Below are positions 43,531 through 51,668 of a stretch of DNA of 64,000 nt, in pieces. The notes beneath the pieces were generated by a model, which was not told the DNA's origin, searched no databases, and was given only the letters and a program-made list of their open reading frames with translations. Source of the DNA: Pseudomonas chlororaphis (lineage in GTDB: Bacteria; Pseudomonadota; Gammaproteobacteria; Pseudomonadales; Pseudomonadaceae); NCBI RefSeq assembly GCF_000783395.1, contig NZ_JSFK01000033.1:1-64000 (forward strand), read 5' to 3'. The stretch's first letter is position 1; each line of letters starts with the position of its first letter. The translations under genes and the position numbers were made by a program.

Positions 43531-43580
43531 CAGCCCCGAACTTTTTCAGCAACACACCAGACACTTTGAGGATTCACGAA

Positions 43581-43733
43581 ATGAACTACGCCACTTATTA
43601 CCGTTACGACAGCTTTAGCGCCTGGCGATTTACCAGCTTCCGCTCGGGACAGCCTGCCGCCTCCGATCGGTCACCTACAGGTGGCAAACACACACATATA
43701 GCCAATACGGCCAACTGTCGAACACCCCAATAG
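43581..43733 (+). CDS. Second aromatic-rich short ORF in the aroF leader
   Basis: A 50-codon ORF beginning MNYATYYRYDSFSAWRFTSF: four Tyr, three Phe and one Trp in the first 20 codons. The rest is unremarkable (ending NCRTPQ). GAGG lies about 10 nt upstream. It ends 47 nt before aroF, and a small GCGGG/CCCGC hairpin (43744-43758) lies between. It may be a second, Tyr-biased leader acting on translation or Rho access, or a genuine small protein. Confidence 0.55.
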   Translation: MNYATYYRYDSFSAWRFTSFRSGQPAASDRSPTGGKHTHIANTANCRTPQ

Positions 43734-43780
43734 GGCCGAGCGCGCGGGACGAACCCGCCGCCAGCCCAGGAAGACCGAAT

Positions 43781-44857
43781 ATGAACTCGTCCGTTTCTGC
43801 TCTGCCGCTGTCCACGCTGAACTCTGCCAACGAAGCATTGACCCTGCGTCTGCCAAGCTCGTTGCAACTCAAACAGCAATTGCCCCTGAGCAATGCCTTA
43901 AGCCTGCAAGTCGCCGCCCAACGTCAGGCGGTTCGCAACATCCTCAATGGTCAAGACCAGCGCCTGCTGGTTATCGTCGGTCCCTGCTCCATCCACGACC
44001 CACAATCGGCACTCGAGTACGCCGGCAAACTCGCTCGACTGGCTGAAGAAGTCAGCGGTGAAATGCTCTTGGTGATGCGCGCCTATGTCGAAAAACCGCG
44101 TACGACGGTTGGCTGGAAAGGTCTGGCCTACGACCCGCATCTGGATGGCAGTGACGACATGGCTGGCGGCCTGACTCTGTCACGCGAGCTGATGCTGGAA
44201 ATGATCCGGCTCGGCTTGCCAGTGGCCACTGAGCTGTTGCAACCCATGGCTGCCGGCTACTTCGATGACCTGCTCAGTTGGGTGGCCATCGGCGCCCGTA
44301 CCACTGAGTCGCAGATTCACCGGGAGATGGCCAGTGGATTGAGCATGCCGGTAGGCTTCAAGAACGGCACCGACGGCGGTGCCGCCATTGCAGTTGACGC
44401 CATGCGCTCGGCAGCCCATCCGCACCGGCATTTCGGCGTCGATAGCCAAGGACATCCGGCCATCATCCAAACGCCCGGCAATCCCGACACCCATCTGGTA
44501 CTGCGCGGTGGCCATAAAGGTCCGAATCACGACCGCGAGAGCGTGGCCAAAATCCACGCCGACCTGGCTCGCCTGAAGATTCCGAGCCGGATCATGGTCG
44601 ATTGCAGCCACGCCAACAGCGGCAAGGATCCCTTGCGTCAGCCCGGTGTATTCAACGAAGTGCTTGAGCAGCGCTTGCAAGGTGACCGTTCTCTGATCGG
44701 TATGATGATTGAGTCTCACCTGTTCGAAGGCTGCCAGCCGCTGAGCGAATCCTTGCGCTACGGGGTGTCGATTACCGACGCCTGCCTGGGTTTCAGCGCG
44801 ACCGAACGCTTGCTGCTCGAAGCCTCGCAGCGCCTCACCGCACACACCAAAGGCTGA
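43781..44857 (+). CDS. aroF: 3-deoxy-7-phosphoheptulonate synthase (class I)
   Basis: A 358-residue DAHP synthase that condenses phosphoenolpyruvate and erythrose-4-phosphate, the first step of the shikimate pathway. Class I AroFGH motifs are present: VGPCSIHDPQSALEYA, RAYVEKPRTTVGWKG, GFKNGTDGG, LRGGHKGPNHD and MVDCSHANSGKDP. AGGAAG precedes the start. Isozyme specificity (Tyr- or Phe-sensitive) cannot be settled by eye, but the upstream leader ties expression to aromatic amino acid supply. Confidence 0.95.
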   Translation: MNSSVSALPLSTLNSANEALTLRLPSSLQLKQQLPLSNALSLQVAAQRQAVRNILNGQDQRLLVIVGPCSIHDPQSALEYAGKLARLAEEVSGEMLLVMRAYVEKPRTTVGWKGLAYDPHLDGSDDMAGGLTLSRELMLEMIRLGLPVATELLQPMAAGYFDDLLSWVAIGARTTESQIHREMASGLSMPVGFKNGTDGGAAIAVDAMRSAAHPHRHFGVDSQGHPAIIQTPGNPDTHLVLRGGHKGPNHDRESVAKIHADLARLKIPSRIMVDCSHANSGKDPLRQPGVFNEVLEQRLQGDRSLIGMMIESHLFEGCQPLSESLRYGVSITDACLGFSATERLLLEASQRLTAHTKG

Positions 44858-44909
44858 TTGCCACACTTGCCCTCCGGTTTTATCGCGAACCGGAGGGACC
44901 ACATATCTG

Positions 44910-45989
44910 TTACGCCTCCACTCGCACTTGCGTCACCGCCGATTCCTGACTGACATCGTCCAGACGCTCAACCGTGTAGGCGACGCGCACGGTCGTGCCA
45001 TGGTGTTCACGCCAGAACCGGTGCGGAACGATAAAGATCAGCGGTTTTCCTGCCGTCTCCCGAGTGATCTCGCGGTCATCCCGGTGATTGAATAGATCCC
45101 CGTCGCACTTGAGATACACAAGCTCGCCTTCCTGCGTCCGGGCATTCCCAATCACGATGGTGACGCCATCGATCGAATCATCGTTCAACAGCACGCCATC
45201 TTCAGCTTCAAGCACATCGGGAGCATCCAGCTCACCACGAAAGAAAGGAGTGACGACAATTCTCGTGGCTTCGGATTCGCGAGTCGCTCCCCCTGCCTGT
45301 TCCACTCTATAGCGCACCATCACCTCGCCACCGAGATGCGCCGCAATGTGCGTTCCGTCAATCCAGAATGACAGCACGTCGGCGACAGCAAAATTTTCCA
45401 CCTTCAAGCTGTCGCTGAACGTTGCAGGCAATTTGTCTGCGCCCCACATCAACGTAATGACGTCTCCAGCAGCCATTCGGGCGTAAGGCTGGAGCACGAC
45501 AAGCGTGCCTTCCGTCATTCGCGCCGGGTCCAGCGTCCCACCGATGGCACCCTCGACAATCGGCGCAAGCAACTCCGGCCGTGTATCCCCCACGGACAAT
45601 TGCACACGCGCAGATAACGCGGGCCCCGACGGCCCCGCACTGAGCAGCTTCCAGTAGACCTCTAGCGAACCGCCATCCAGCGCTGCGACATGCATGCCTT
45701 TGATAACGAAAACGACATCCTTGCCGACCTGTGCCGCGCTGACATAGCGAACCATTTCATGCTGGTAAGCAAAGCCCTCTATATCCAGGCCGTCCCAACT
45801 CAACAGCAACTGATCGCCACAGGCCATGTTTGCATAGGGAGCGATTCGGACAACGACCTTGCCCAGCGAAGGATCAAGCACCGTGCCTTCCAGGGGATCG
45901 AGGGTTGCCGCTGGCAGCAGTTGATGCGACTCACAGAGACTGACGGGGTGGCGCATCCGGTAGCAAAACTCGACTTCGTGCGTGTGCAT
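44910..45989 (-). CDS. Repeat protein of Ig-like modules, function unknown
   Basis: A 359-residue protein without a signal peptide. It has three repeats of about 110 residues, each of the form LD..x..GT/KVVVRIAPYANMACGDQLLLSWDG (also GTLVVLQPYARMAAGDVITLMWGAD and a diverged third copy, VTIVIGNARTQEGELVYLKCDGD). Each repeat is closed by a V-x-Y-R-V strand. The design resembles the 646-residue protein at 1606-3546. The start lies at MHTHEVEFCYRM. The role is unknown. Confidence 0.72.
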   Translation of the reverse strand: MHTHEVEFCYRMRHPVSLCESHQLLPAATLDPLEGTVLDPSLGKVVVRIAPYANMACGDQLLLSWDGLDIEGFAYQHEMVRYVSAAQVGKDVVFVIKGMHVAALDGGSLEVYWKLLSAGPSGPALSARVQLSVGDTRPELLAPIVEGAIGGTLDPARMTEGTLVVLQPYARMAAGDVITLMWGADKLPATFSDSLKVENFAVADVLSFWIDGTHIAAHLGGEVMVRYRVEQAGGATRESEATRIVVTPFFRGELDAPDVLEAEDGVLLNDDSIDGVTIVIGNARTQEGELVYLKCDGDLFNHRDDREITRETAGKPLIFIVPHRFWREHHGTTVRVAYTVERLDDVSQESAVTQVRVEA

Positions 45990-46325
45990 TTAGTGGCTCC
46001 ATTCCTTGGAAAAAACGCCGTGCTCATGGACGGCGTCGACAGCCAACATTGAACGTGATCCTACCCATTTTCGATGTCAGCCTAATCCGCCGCTGGCACA
46101 CAGCAATCGCCTCTAACTCGGTAGGCAAACTTCACAAATTCGCCATCAACCTAGCGAAAGATGGCGGCAACTTCCGATTTGGATCTCACAAGAATCTGAA
46201 AATTCGTACAGCTTCTAGTCCAGATTCAACGGCCAAGAGAAGCCTCTTCTTACTTCTTCAACGGGATGAGTGTTTTAGAGTGGCCCCCGTACTCCCCGAT
46301 GAACTTCTGTGAAAAAGGTAAGAAC
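45990..46325. other. 336-bp intergenic region without a supported gene
   Basis: Divergent spacer between the Ig-like protein gene and the lipase gene, somewhat AT-richer than its surroundings. A short ORF (46049-46312) has no Shine-Dalgarno and no recognisable composition. Promoters for both neighbours must lie here, but I see no clear operator. Confidence 0.5.
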
Positions 46326-47195
46326 ATGCAACGGAATGCTTCAACTCGCTATCCCATCCTGTTGGTACACGGCCTGTTCGGATTCGAGCGCATCGGTCAT
46401 TTCGAGCTGTTCCAAGACGTAAAGGACGCTCTGAAAACGACCGGCAGCCGAGTGTTTGTTCCACACCTTTCTGCCACCCATAAAAACGAAACCAGGGGTG
46501 AGCAACTGCTTGCACAGATCGATCGTGTTCTACGAGGCACGGGCGCCGACAAAGTCAACCTCATCGGACACAGCCAGGGAGCATTGGCTGCTCGGTACGC
46601 TGCGGCGCTTGCGCCACACGCCGTAGCCTCGGTGACTTCCGTCAGCGGTCCGAACCACGGTTCGGAGCTGGCCGATTTTTTGCGCAAGGCACTGGTGCCC
46701 GGGCGACTGCCGGAGGCAGTCGCGCAAAATGTGGCGACACTGTTTGGCAATTTTCTTTCGCTGCTCAGCGGCAGTGCGACATTGCCGCAGAACGCGCTGG
46801 CGGCACTCAATGCTCTGACGACCGAAGGCGTCGGCGATTTCAACGACAAGTTTCCGCAAGGATTACCCGAAACCTGGGGCGGACACGGTGCAGAACAGGT
46901 CAACGGTGTGCGCTATTACTCCTGGAGCGGCGTCCTGCCTGCCGACAGTCCGCCGACACTCGATCCGACCCGAAACGTATGCCATGCGCTATCGCAATAT
47001 TTCATGACCGAGACCGAGCAGAATGATGGTTTCGTCGGCCGTTTCAGCTCTCACCTGGGCCAAGTGATCCGCTCCGATTATCCGCTGGACCATTTGAACA
47101 GCCTGCGCCGCTCGGCCGGCCCGGTCACTGCCCTGACCGATCCGATTGAACTGTACGTTGAACATGCCGCACGTTTGCGGGCCGCGAATCTCTGA
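46326..47195 (+). CDS. Lipase (alpha/beta hydrolase, family I.1-like) without signal peptide
   Basis: A 289-residue triacylglycerol lipase homologue. Oxyanion strand RYPILLVHGLFGFERIG; nucleophile Ser in NLIGHSQGALAARY; Asp in QNDGFVGRFSSHLG, which also contains the catalytic His; VNGVRYYSWSG matches Pseudomonas LipA. Unlike LipA, it starts directly at the first strand, has no signal peptide and lacks the usual Cys pair, like Proteus-type lipases. No lipase foldase (lif) gene follows. AAGGTAAG lies before the chosen ATG; 20 upstream codons in frame look non-coding. Confidence 0.85.
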   Translation: MQRNASTRYPILLVHGLFGFERIGHFELFQDVKDALKTTGSRVFVPHLSATHKNETRGEQLLAQIDRVLRGTGADKVNLIGHSQGALAARYAAALAPHAVASVTSVSGPNHGSELADFLRKALVPGRLPEAVAQNVATLFGNFLSLLSGSATLPQNALAALNALTTEGVGDFNDKFPQGLPETWGGHGAEQVNGVRYYSWSGVLPADSPPTLDPTRNVCHALSQYFMTETEQNDGFVGRFSSHLGQVIRSDYPLDHLNSLRRSAGPVTALTDPIELYVEHAARLRAANL

Positions 47196-47292
47196 GTGAG
47201 GTCGCGGACATCCGAACGAAACTTTGCCGAGAATTCGTCCACTGAATCCGGTAGGCTCCACACTTTACTGAAATAGACTGGAGAGTTTCCCC

Positions 47293-47574
47293 ATGGCAAA
47301 AGCCACTGCCCGTCACATCCTTGTTGCCAGCGAAGACAAGTGCAACGAACTCAAGGCCCAGATCGAAGGCGGCGCCGATTTCGCCGAAGTCGCCAAGGCC
47401 AACTCCACCTGCCCGTCCAGCCGTCAGGGCGGCGACCTGGGTTCGTTCGGTCCAGGCCAGATGGTCAAGGAATTCGACACCGTGGTCTTCAGCGCGCCAA
47501 TCAACGTCGTGCAAGGTCCGGTGAAAACCCAGTTCGGTTATCACCTGCTCGAAGTCACCAGCCGTCAGGACTGA
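47293..47574 (+). CDS. ppiC: Peptidyl-prolyl cis-trans isomerase C (parvulin)
   Basis: A 93-residue stand-alone parvulin: ATARHILVASEDKCNELKAQIE at the start, then CPSSRQGGDLGSFGPGQMVKEFD and GPVKTQFGYHLLEV. Length and motifs equal E. coli PpiC, a cytoplasmic folding helper. GGAGAG precedes the ATG. Confidence 0.96.
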   Translation: MAKATARHILVASEDKCNELKAQIEGGADFAEVAKANSTCPSSRQGGDLGSFGPGQMVKEFDTVVFSAPINVVQGPVKTQFGYHLLEVTSRQD

Positions 47575-47595
47575 TCCGTCGCCTGATTGCTCGCC

Positions 47596-47621
47596 AACGG
47601 CCCGCCTTCTGGTGGGCCGTT
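47596..47621 (+). terminator. Terminator after ppiC
   Basis: AACGGCCC..GGGCCGTT stem with a short T-rich tail, 22 nt after the ppiC stop codon. Confidence 0.7.
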
Positions 47622-47707
47622 GTGTTTCAGTTACATATACGGCTGGCGACTGGCGCGCCTCTCGCGTACAACTTGCGCATATCGATTTCCCGGTTCCAAG
47701 GCTGACA

Positions 47708-49576
47708 ATGCGACTGGTTTTCCCCTCATTGATGCTCACCGCCCTCGCCCTGCTGACGGGCGCCACCGGCGCAAACGCTGCACCGCAACACGCGTTGACC
47801 GTTTATGGCGAACCCGCCAAGTATCCTGCCGGCTTCAGTCATTTCGACTACACCAACCTGCAAGCTCCCAAGGGTGGGACCATGCGCCGCTCGGCCATCG
47901 AGATCGGCCATTTCGACCATGTCCTTCCCTATATAGACAAAGGCATCGGCGTCACACAGATCGATGGCTTGCTCTATTCGCCGCTGGCCCAGCGCTCTCT
48001 GGACGAGCCTTACACGGTCTACGGGCTGGTCGCGCAAAAGATGGAGCGCTCGGACGATGGTCTGTCGCTGCGGTTCTTCATCAATCCCAAGGCACGTTTC
48101 GCCGACGGCAAAGCGATCACCGCTGAAGACGTGCGCTACACCTACGATTTATTGATGACCCAGGGCAGCCTGCGTTATCGCACCCAGTTTGCCGATGTCA
48201 AAGGCGTCGAAGTCGAAGCACCGCTGATCGTGCGTTTCGACTTCAAGAGCAATGAAAACCGCACCCTGCCCCTGGACGTCGCGACCCTGCCGGTATTCCC
48301 CGAGCATTGGTGGAAGAGCCGCGATTTCGCCGGTGGTGGCGGTTACGAAGCGCCGCTGGGCAGCGGCCCCTATCGAGTCGGCAAAATCGATTCGGGACGC
48401 AGCATCACCTTTGAACGCAACGCCGACTGGTGGGGCAAAGACCTGCCAGTCAGTCGCGGCCTCTACAATTTCGATCACTTCAGCATCGAGTACTTCGGTG
48501 ATACCGACGTCGCCCGGCAAGTGCTGCGCGGTGGAGCCTATGACTACAACCGCGAGTTCTCCGCCACTGGCTACTCGATCGGCTATGACAGCCCCGCACT
48601 GAGCGACGGGCGTCTGCAAAAAGCCCACTTGGCCACCGAGGCGCCGCAGTCGGCCCAGGGCTTTGTGTTCAACCTGCAGAAGCCGATGTTCACCGATCGC
48701 CGTGTGCGCCAGGCCCTGGCGATGCTCTGGGACTTCGAGTGGAGCAACCGGCAGATGATGCGCGGTATGTATATCCGCCAGCAGAGCTACTTTTCCAACA
48801 CGCAACTGGCGGCAAGCGAACTGCCCGATGCCCAAGAGTTGAAAATCCTCGAACCGCTGCGTGGCCAGGTTCCGGACGAGGTTTTCAGCAAAGTCTTCGA
48901 AGCGCCGAAAACCGACGGCAGCGGCGTTATCCGTGACAAACAGTTGCAAGCGCTCGAACTGCTCGAACAGGCCGGCTGGAAACCCGATGGCGATCAACTT
49001 GTGAATGCGCAAGGCGAGCCGCTGAGCTTCACCTTCCTGGTCAGCCAGAACGGTATGGATCGCTTGCTGCTGCCGTACAAACGCACTCTGAAACAGATTG
49101 GCATCGACCTGAACATTCGCCGCATCGACTCCTCGCAATACGTCAATCGCCTGATGAGCCGCGACTACGACATGATCGTCACCGGCTATCCGGTCAGCAC
49201 TTCGCCGGGGGGTGAATTGCTCAATTATTTCGCCTCCGCGTCGGCCAACGACCCGGGCGCGAACAACTACATGGTGTTGAAAAACCCGGCGGTGGATACG
49301 TTGATCAATGGGTTGATTCGCGCATCCACGCAGTCCGACATGCTGCATTACGCCCATGCCCTGGACCGGGTGCTGCAATGGAATTACTACTGGATTCCCA
49401 ACTACTATCCACCGGGCACTTCAACCGTCTGGTGGAATCGCTTCGGCATACCGTCGGTGCAAGCCAGCAATGACGAAGCCATCGAGAGCTGGTGGGAAAT
49501 CAGCAGCACCCCACTGACCAATCAGCAGATGACCGCCGAGAAAATTTCCCGTGGCAGACCCGGAGGGCCGCACTGA
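47708..49576 (+). CDS. YejA-like extracellular peptide-binding protein
   Basis: A 622-residue SBP_bac_5-family protein. The signal peptide (LMLTALALLTGATGANA) is followed by HALTVYGEPAKYPAGFSHFDYTN. The fold signature PLGSGPYRVGKIDSGRSITFERNADWWG is typical. It is the binding component of a YejABEF-type ABC importer, which takes up microcin C or peptidyl-nucleosides in E. coli and is comparable to the Npp system of P. aeruginosa, where two such binding proteins occur. Only one is found here. The ATG overlaps the next gene. Confidence 0.9.
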   Translation: MRLVFPSLMLTALALLTGATGANAAPQHALTVYGEPAKYPAGFSHFDYTNLQAPKGGTMRRSAIEIGHFDHVLPYIDKGIGVTQIDGLLYSPLAQRSLDEPYTVYGLVAQKMERSDDGLSLRFFINPKARFADGKAITAEDVRYTYDLLMTQGSLRYRTQFADVKGVEVEAPLIVRFDFKSNENRTLPLDVATLPVFPEHWWKSRDFAGGGGYEAPLGSGPYRVGKIDSGRSITFERNADWWGKDLPVSRGLYNFDHFSIEYFGDTDVARQVLRGGAYDYNREFSATGYSIGYDSPALSDGRLQKAHLATEAPQSAQGFVFNLQKPMFTDRRVRQALAMLWDFEWSNRQMMRGMYIRQQSYFSNTQLAASELPDAQELKILEPLRGQVPDEVFSKVFEAPKTDGSGVIRDKQLQALELLEQAGWKPDGDQLVNAQGEPLSFTFLVSQNGMDRLLLPYKRTLKQIGIDLNIRRIDSSQYVNRLMSRDYDMIVTGYPVSTSPGGELLNYFASASANDPGANNYMVLKNPAVDTLINGLIRASTQSDMLHYAHALDRVLQWNYYWIPNYYPPGTSTVWWNRFGIPSVQASNDEAIESWWEISSTPLTNQQMTAEKISRGRPGGPH

Positions 49577-50637
49577 TGTTGGGTTACATACTGCGGCGTC
49601 TGCTGCTGATCATCCCGACGCTGGTGATCATTCTGCTGGTCAATTTCGTAATCATTCAGGCCGCGCCTGGCGGCCCGGTAGAACAGGCCATCGCCCACCT
49701 GCAAGGGATCGGCGGCGCGAGTGTCGGAGGCGGCGCCAGCGAAACCATGAGCGGCACCTCCCGCGCCAGTCGCGGCCTCGATCCACAGTTGATCAAGGAC
49801 ATCGAAAAACAGTACGGCTTCGACAAACCGGCCCACGAACGCTTGTGGCTGATGCTGAAAAACTACGCGCAACTGGATTTCGGCAAAAGCTTCTTCCGTG
49901 GCGCGACAGTCACCGATCTGATCCTGGAAAAAATGCCGGTGACCATCTCCCTCGGGCTGTGGGCGACGTTGATCACCTATCTGGTGTCGATCCCGCTGGG
50001 TATCCGCAAGGCTGTGCACCATGGCAGTCATTTCGATATCTGGAGCAGCACGGCGATCATCATCGGTTACGCGATGCCGGCGTTTCTGTTTGCGATGTTC
50101 CTGATCGTGGTATTCGCCGGCGGCACGTCGCTGAACTGGTTTCCGGTGCGGGGCCTGGTGTCGGACAACTTCGAATCGCTGTCGACTCTCGGCAAGATTG
50201 CCGACTACTTCTGGCACCTGGTGCTGCCGGTCACGGCGCTGGTGATTGGTGGTTTCGCCACACTGACCATCCTGACGAAAAACTCGTTTCTCAATGAGAT
50301 TACTCGCCAGTACGTGGTCACCGCGCGCGCCAAAGGCCTGAGCGAACGTCGCGTGCTCTACGGGCATGTGTTCCGCAACGCGATGCTGCTGGTGGTGTCC
50401 GGCATCCCGCAGGCGTTCATCAGCGTGTTCTTCGCCGGTTCCTTGCTGATCGAAGTGATCTTCTCCCTCGACGGTCTCGGGCGCATGAGCTACGAAGCAG
50501 CGGTTTCGCGGGATTACCCGGTGGTGTTCGGTTCGCTGTTCATCTTTACCCTCTTCGGCCTGCTGATAAAACTGGTGGGTGACCTGTGCTACACGCTGGT
50601 CGACCCGCGCATCGACTTCGCCGCGAGGAACGCCTGA
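49576..50637 (+). CDS. YejB-like ABC permease
   Basis: A 353-residue DppB/YejB permease with about six helices. MLGYILRRLLLIIPTLVIILLVNF starts the first helix; the EAA loop region reads YVVTARAKGLSERRVLYGHVFRNAML. The long periplasmic insertion (GGASVGGGASETMSG) is typical of YejB. TGATG overlap with the binding-protein gene shows translational coupling. Confidence 0.92.
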   Translation: MLGYILRRLLLIIPTLVIILLVNFVIIQAAPGGPVEQAIAHLQGIGGASVGGGASETMSGTSRASRGLDPQLIKDIEKQYGFDKPAHERLWLMLKNYAQLDFGKSFFRGATVTDLILEKMPVTISLGLWATLITYLVSIPLGIRKAVHHGSHFDIWSSTAIIIGYAMPAFLFAMFLIVVFAGGTSLNWFPVRGLVSDNFESLSTLGKIADYFWHLVLPVTALVIGGFATLTILTKNSFLNEITRQYVVTARAKGLSERRVLYGHVFRNAMLLVVSGIPQAFISVFFAGSLLIEVIFSLDGLGRMSYEAAVSRDYPVVFGSLFIFTLFGLLIKLVGDLCYTLVDPRIDFAARNA

Positions 50638-51659
50638 TGTTCAAGCTCTCGCCTCTGGGCCGTCGGCGCTTCGAGCGCTTCAAGAAAAACCGCCGTGGCT
50701 GGTGGTCGCTATGGCTGTTTATCGGCCTGTTTATGGTCACACTGGGTGGCGAGTTGATCGCAAACGACAAGCCTTTGGTCGTCAGCTATCAGGACCAATG
50801 GTACTTCCCGGTATTCAAGCGTCACACCGAGCAGGAATTCGGCGGACAACTGCCGTTCCAAGCCGATTATCGCAGCGACTATGTGCAAAACCTGATTCGC
50901 AAGGAAGGCGGCTGGCTGCTGTTCCCGCCGATTCCGTTCAGTGACGACACGCCGAACTACGACCTCAACAAACCGGCACCGAGCCCGCCTACGTCAGTCA
51001 ACTGGCTGGGCACTGACGATCAGTCGCGGGATGTGCTCGCACGCGTGATTTTCGGCGCGCGGGTGTCGATTCTGTTTGCCTTGATGCTGACCTTTGTCAG
51101 CGCCCTGATCGGCATCGCCGCCGGTGCATTGCAGGGCTACTACGGCGGCTGGGTCGATCTGCTCGGGCAACGCGTGCTGGAAGTCTGGTCGGGGCTGCCG
51201 GTGCTGTACCTGCTGATCATCCTCTCTGGTTTCGTCGAGCCGAATTTCTGGTGGCTGCTGGGGATCATGGCGCTGTTTTCATGGCTGGCACTGGTGGATG
51301 TGGTGCGCGCCGAGTTCCTGCGCGGACGCAACCTGGAATACGTCAAAGCCGCCCGCGCGCTGGGCCTGAGCGACCGCAAGGTGATCTTCCGGCACATTCT
51401 GCCCAATGCCATGAACGCGACACTGAGCTACTTGCCGTTCATTCTGACCGGGGCGATTTCCACCCTCACCGCACTGGATTTTCTCGGTTTCGGCATGCCC
51501 GCCGGGAGTGCTTCGCTGGGCGAGTTGATCGGCCAGGGCAAACAGAATCTGCAAGCACCGTGGCTCGGGTTGACGGCGTTTTTCACCCTGGCGCTGATCC
51601 TTTCTTTATTGGTGTTCATCGGCGAAGCGTTGCGAGACGCCTTCGACCCTCGATCCTGA
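50637..51659 (+). CDS. YejE-like ABC permease
   Basis: A 340-residue DppC/YejE permease. The first helix (WWSLWLFIGLFMVTLGGELIAN) precedes a large periplasmic segment (DQWYFPVFKRHTEQEFGG), a YejE hallmark. The EAA loop is YVKAARALGLSDRKVIFRHILPNAM. The ATG overlaps the yejB-like stop (TGATG). Confidence 0.92.
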   Translation: MFKLSPLGRRRFERFKKNRRGWWSLWLFIGLFMVTLGGELIANDKPLVVSYQDQWYFPVFKRHTEQEFGGQLPFQADYRSDYVQNLIRKEGGWLLFPPIPFSDDTPNYDLNKPAPSPPTSVNWLGTDDQSRDVLARVIFGARVSILFALMLTFVSALIGIAAGALQGYYGGWVDLLGQRVLEVWSGLPVLYLLIILSGFVEPNFWWLLGIMALFSWLALVDVVRAEFLRGRNLEYVKAARALGLSDRKVIFRHILPNAMNATLSYLPFILTGAISTLTALDFLGFGMPAGSASLGELIGQGKQNLQAPWLGLTAFFTLALILSLLVFIGEALRDAFDPRS

Positions 51660-51668
51660 AGCGTGGCC

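Noticed and set aside
46049..46312. 87-codon ORF between the Ig-like and lipase genes
   Set aside because: No Shine-Dalgarno, odd composition, and it covers the expected promoter region.
48149..49378. 409-codon minus-strand ORF opposite the peptide-binding protein
   Set aside because: Antisense shadow with no recognisable motif.
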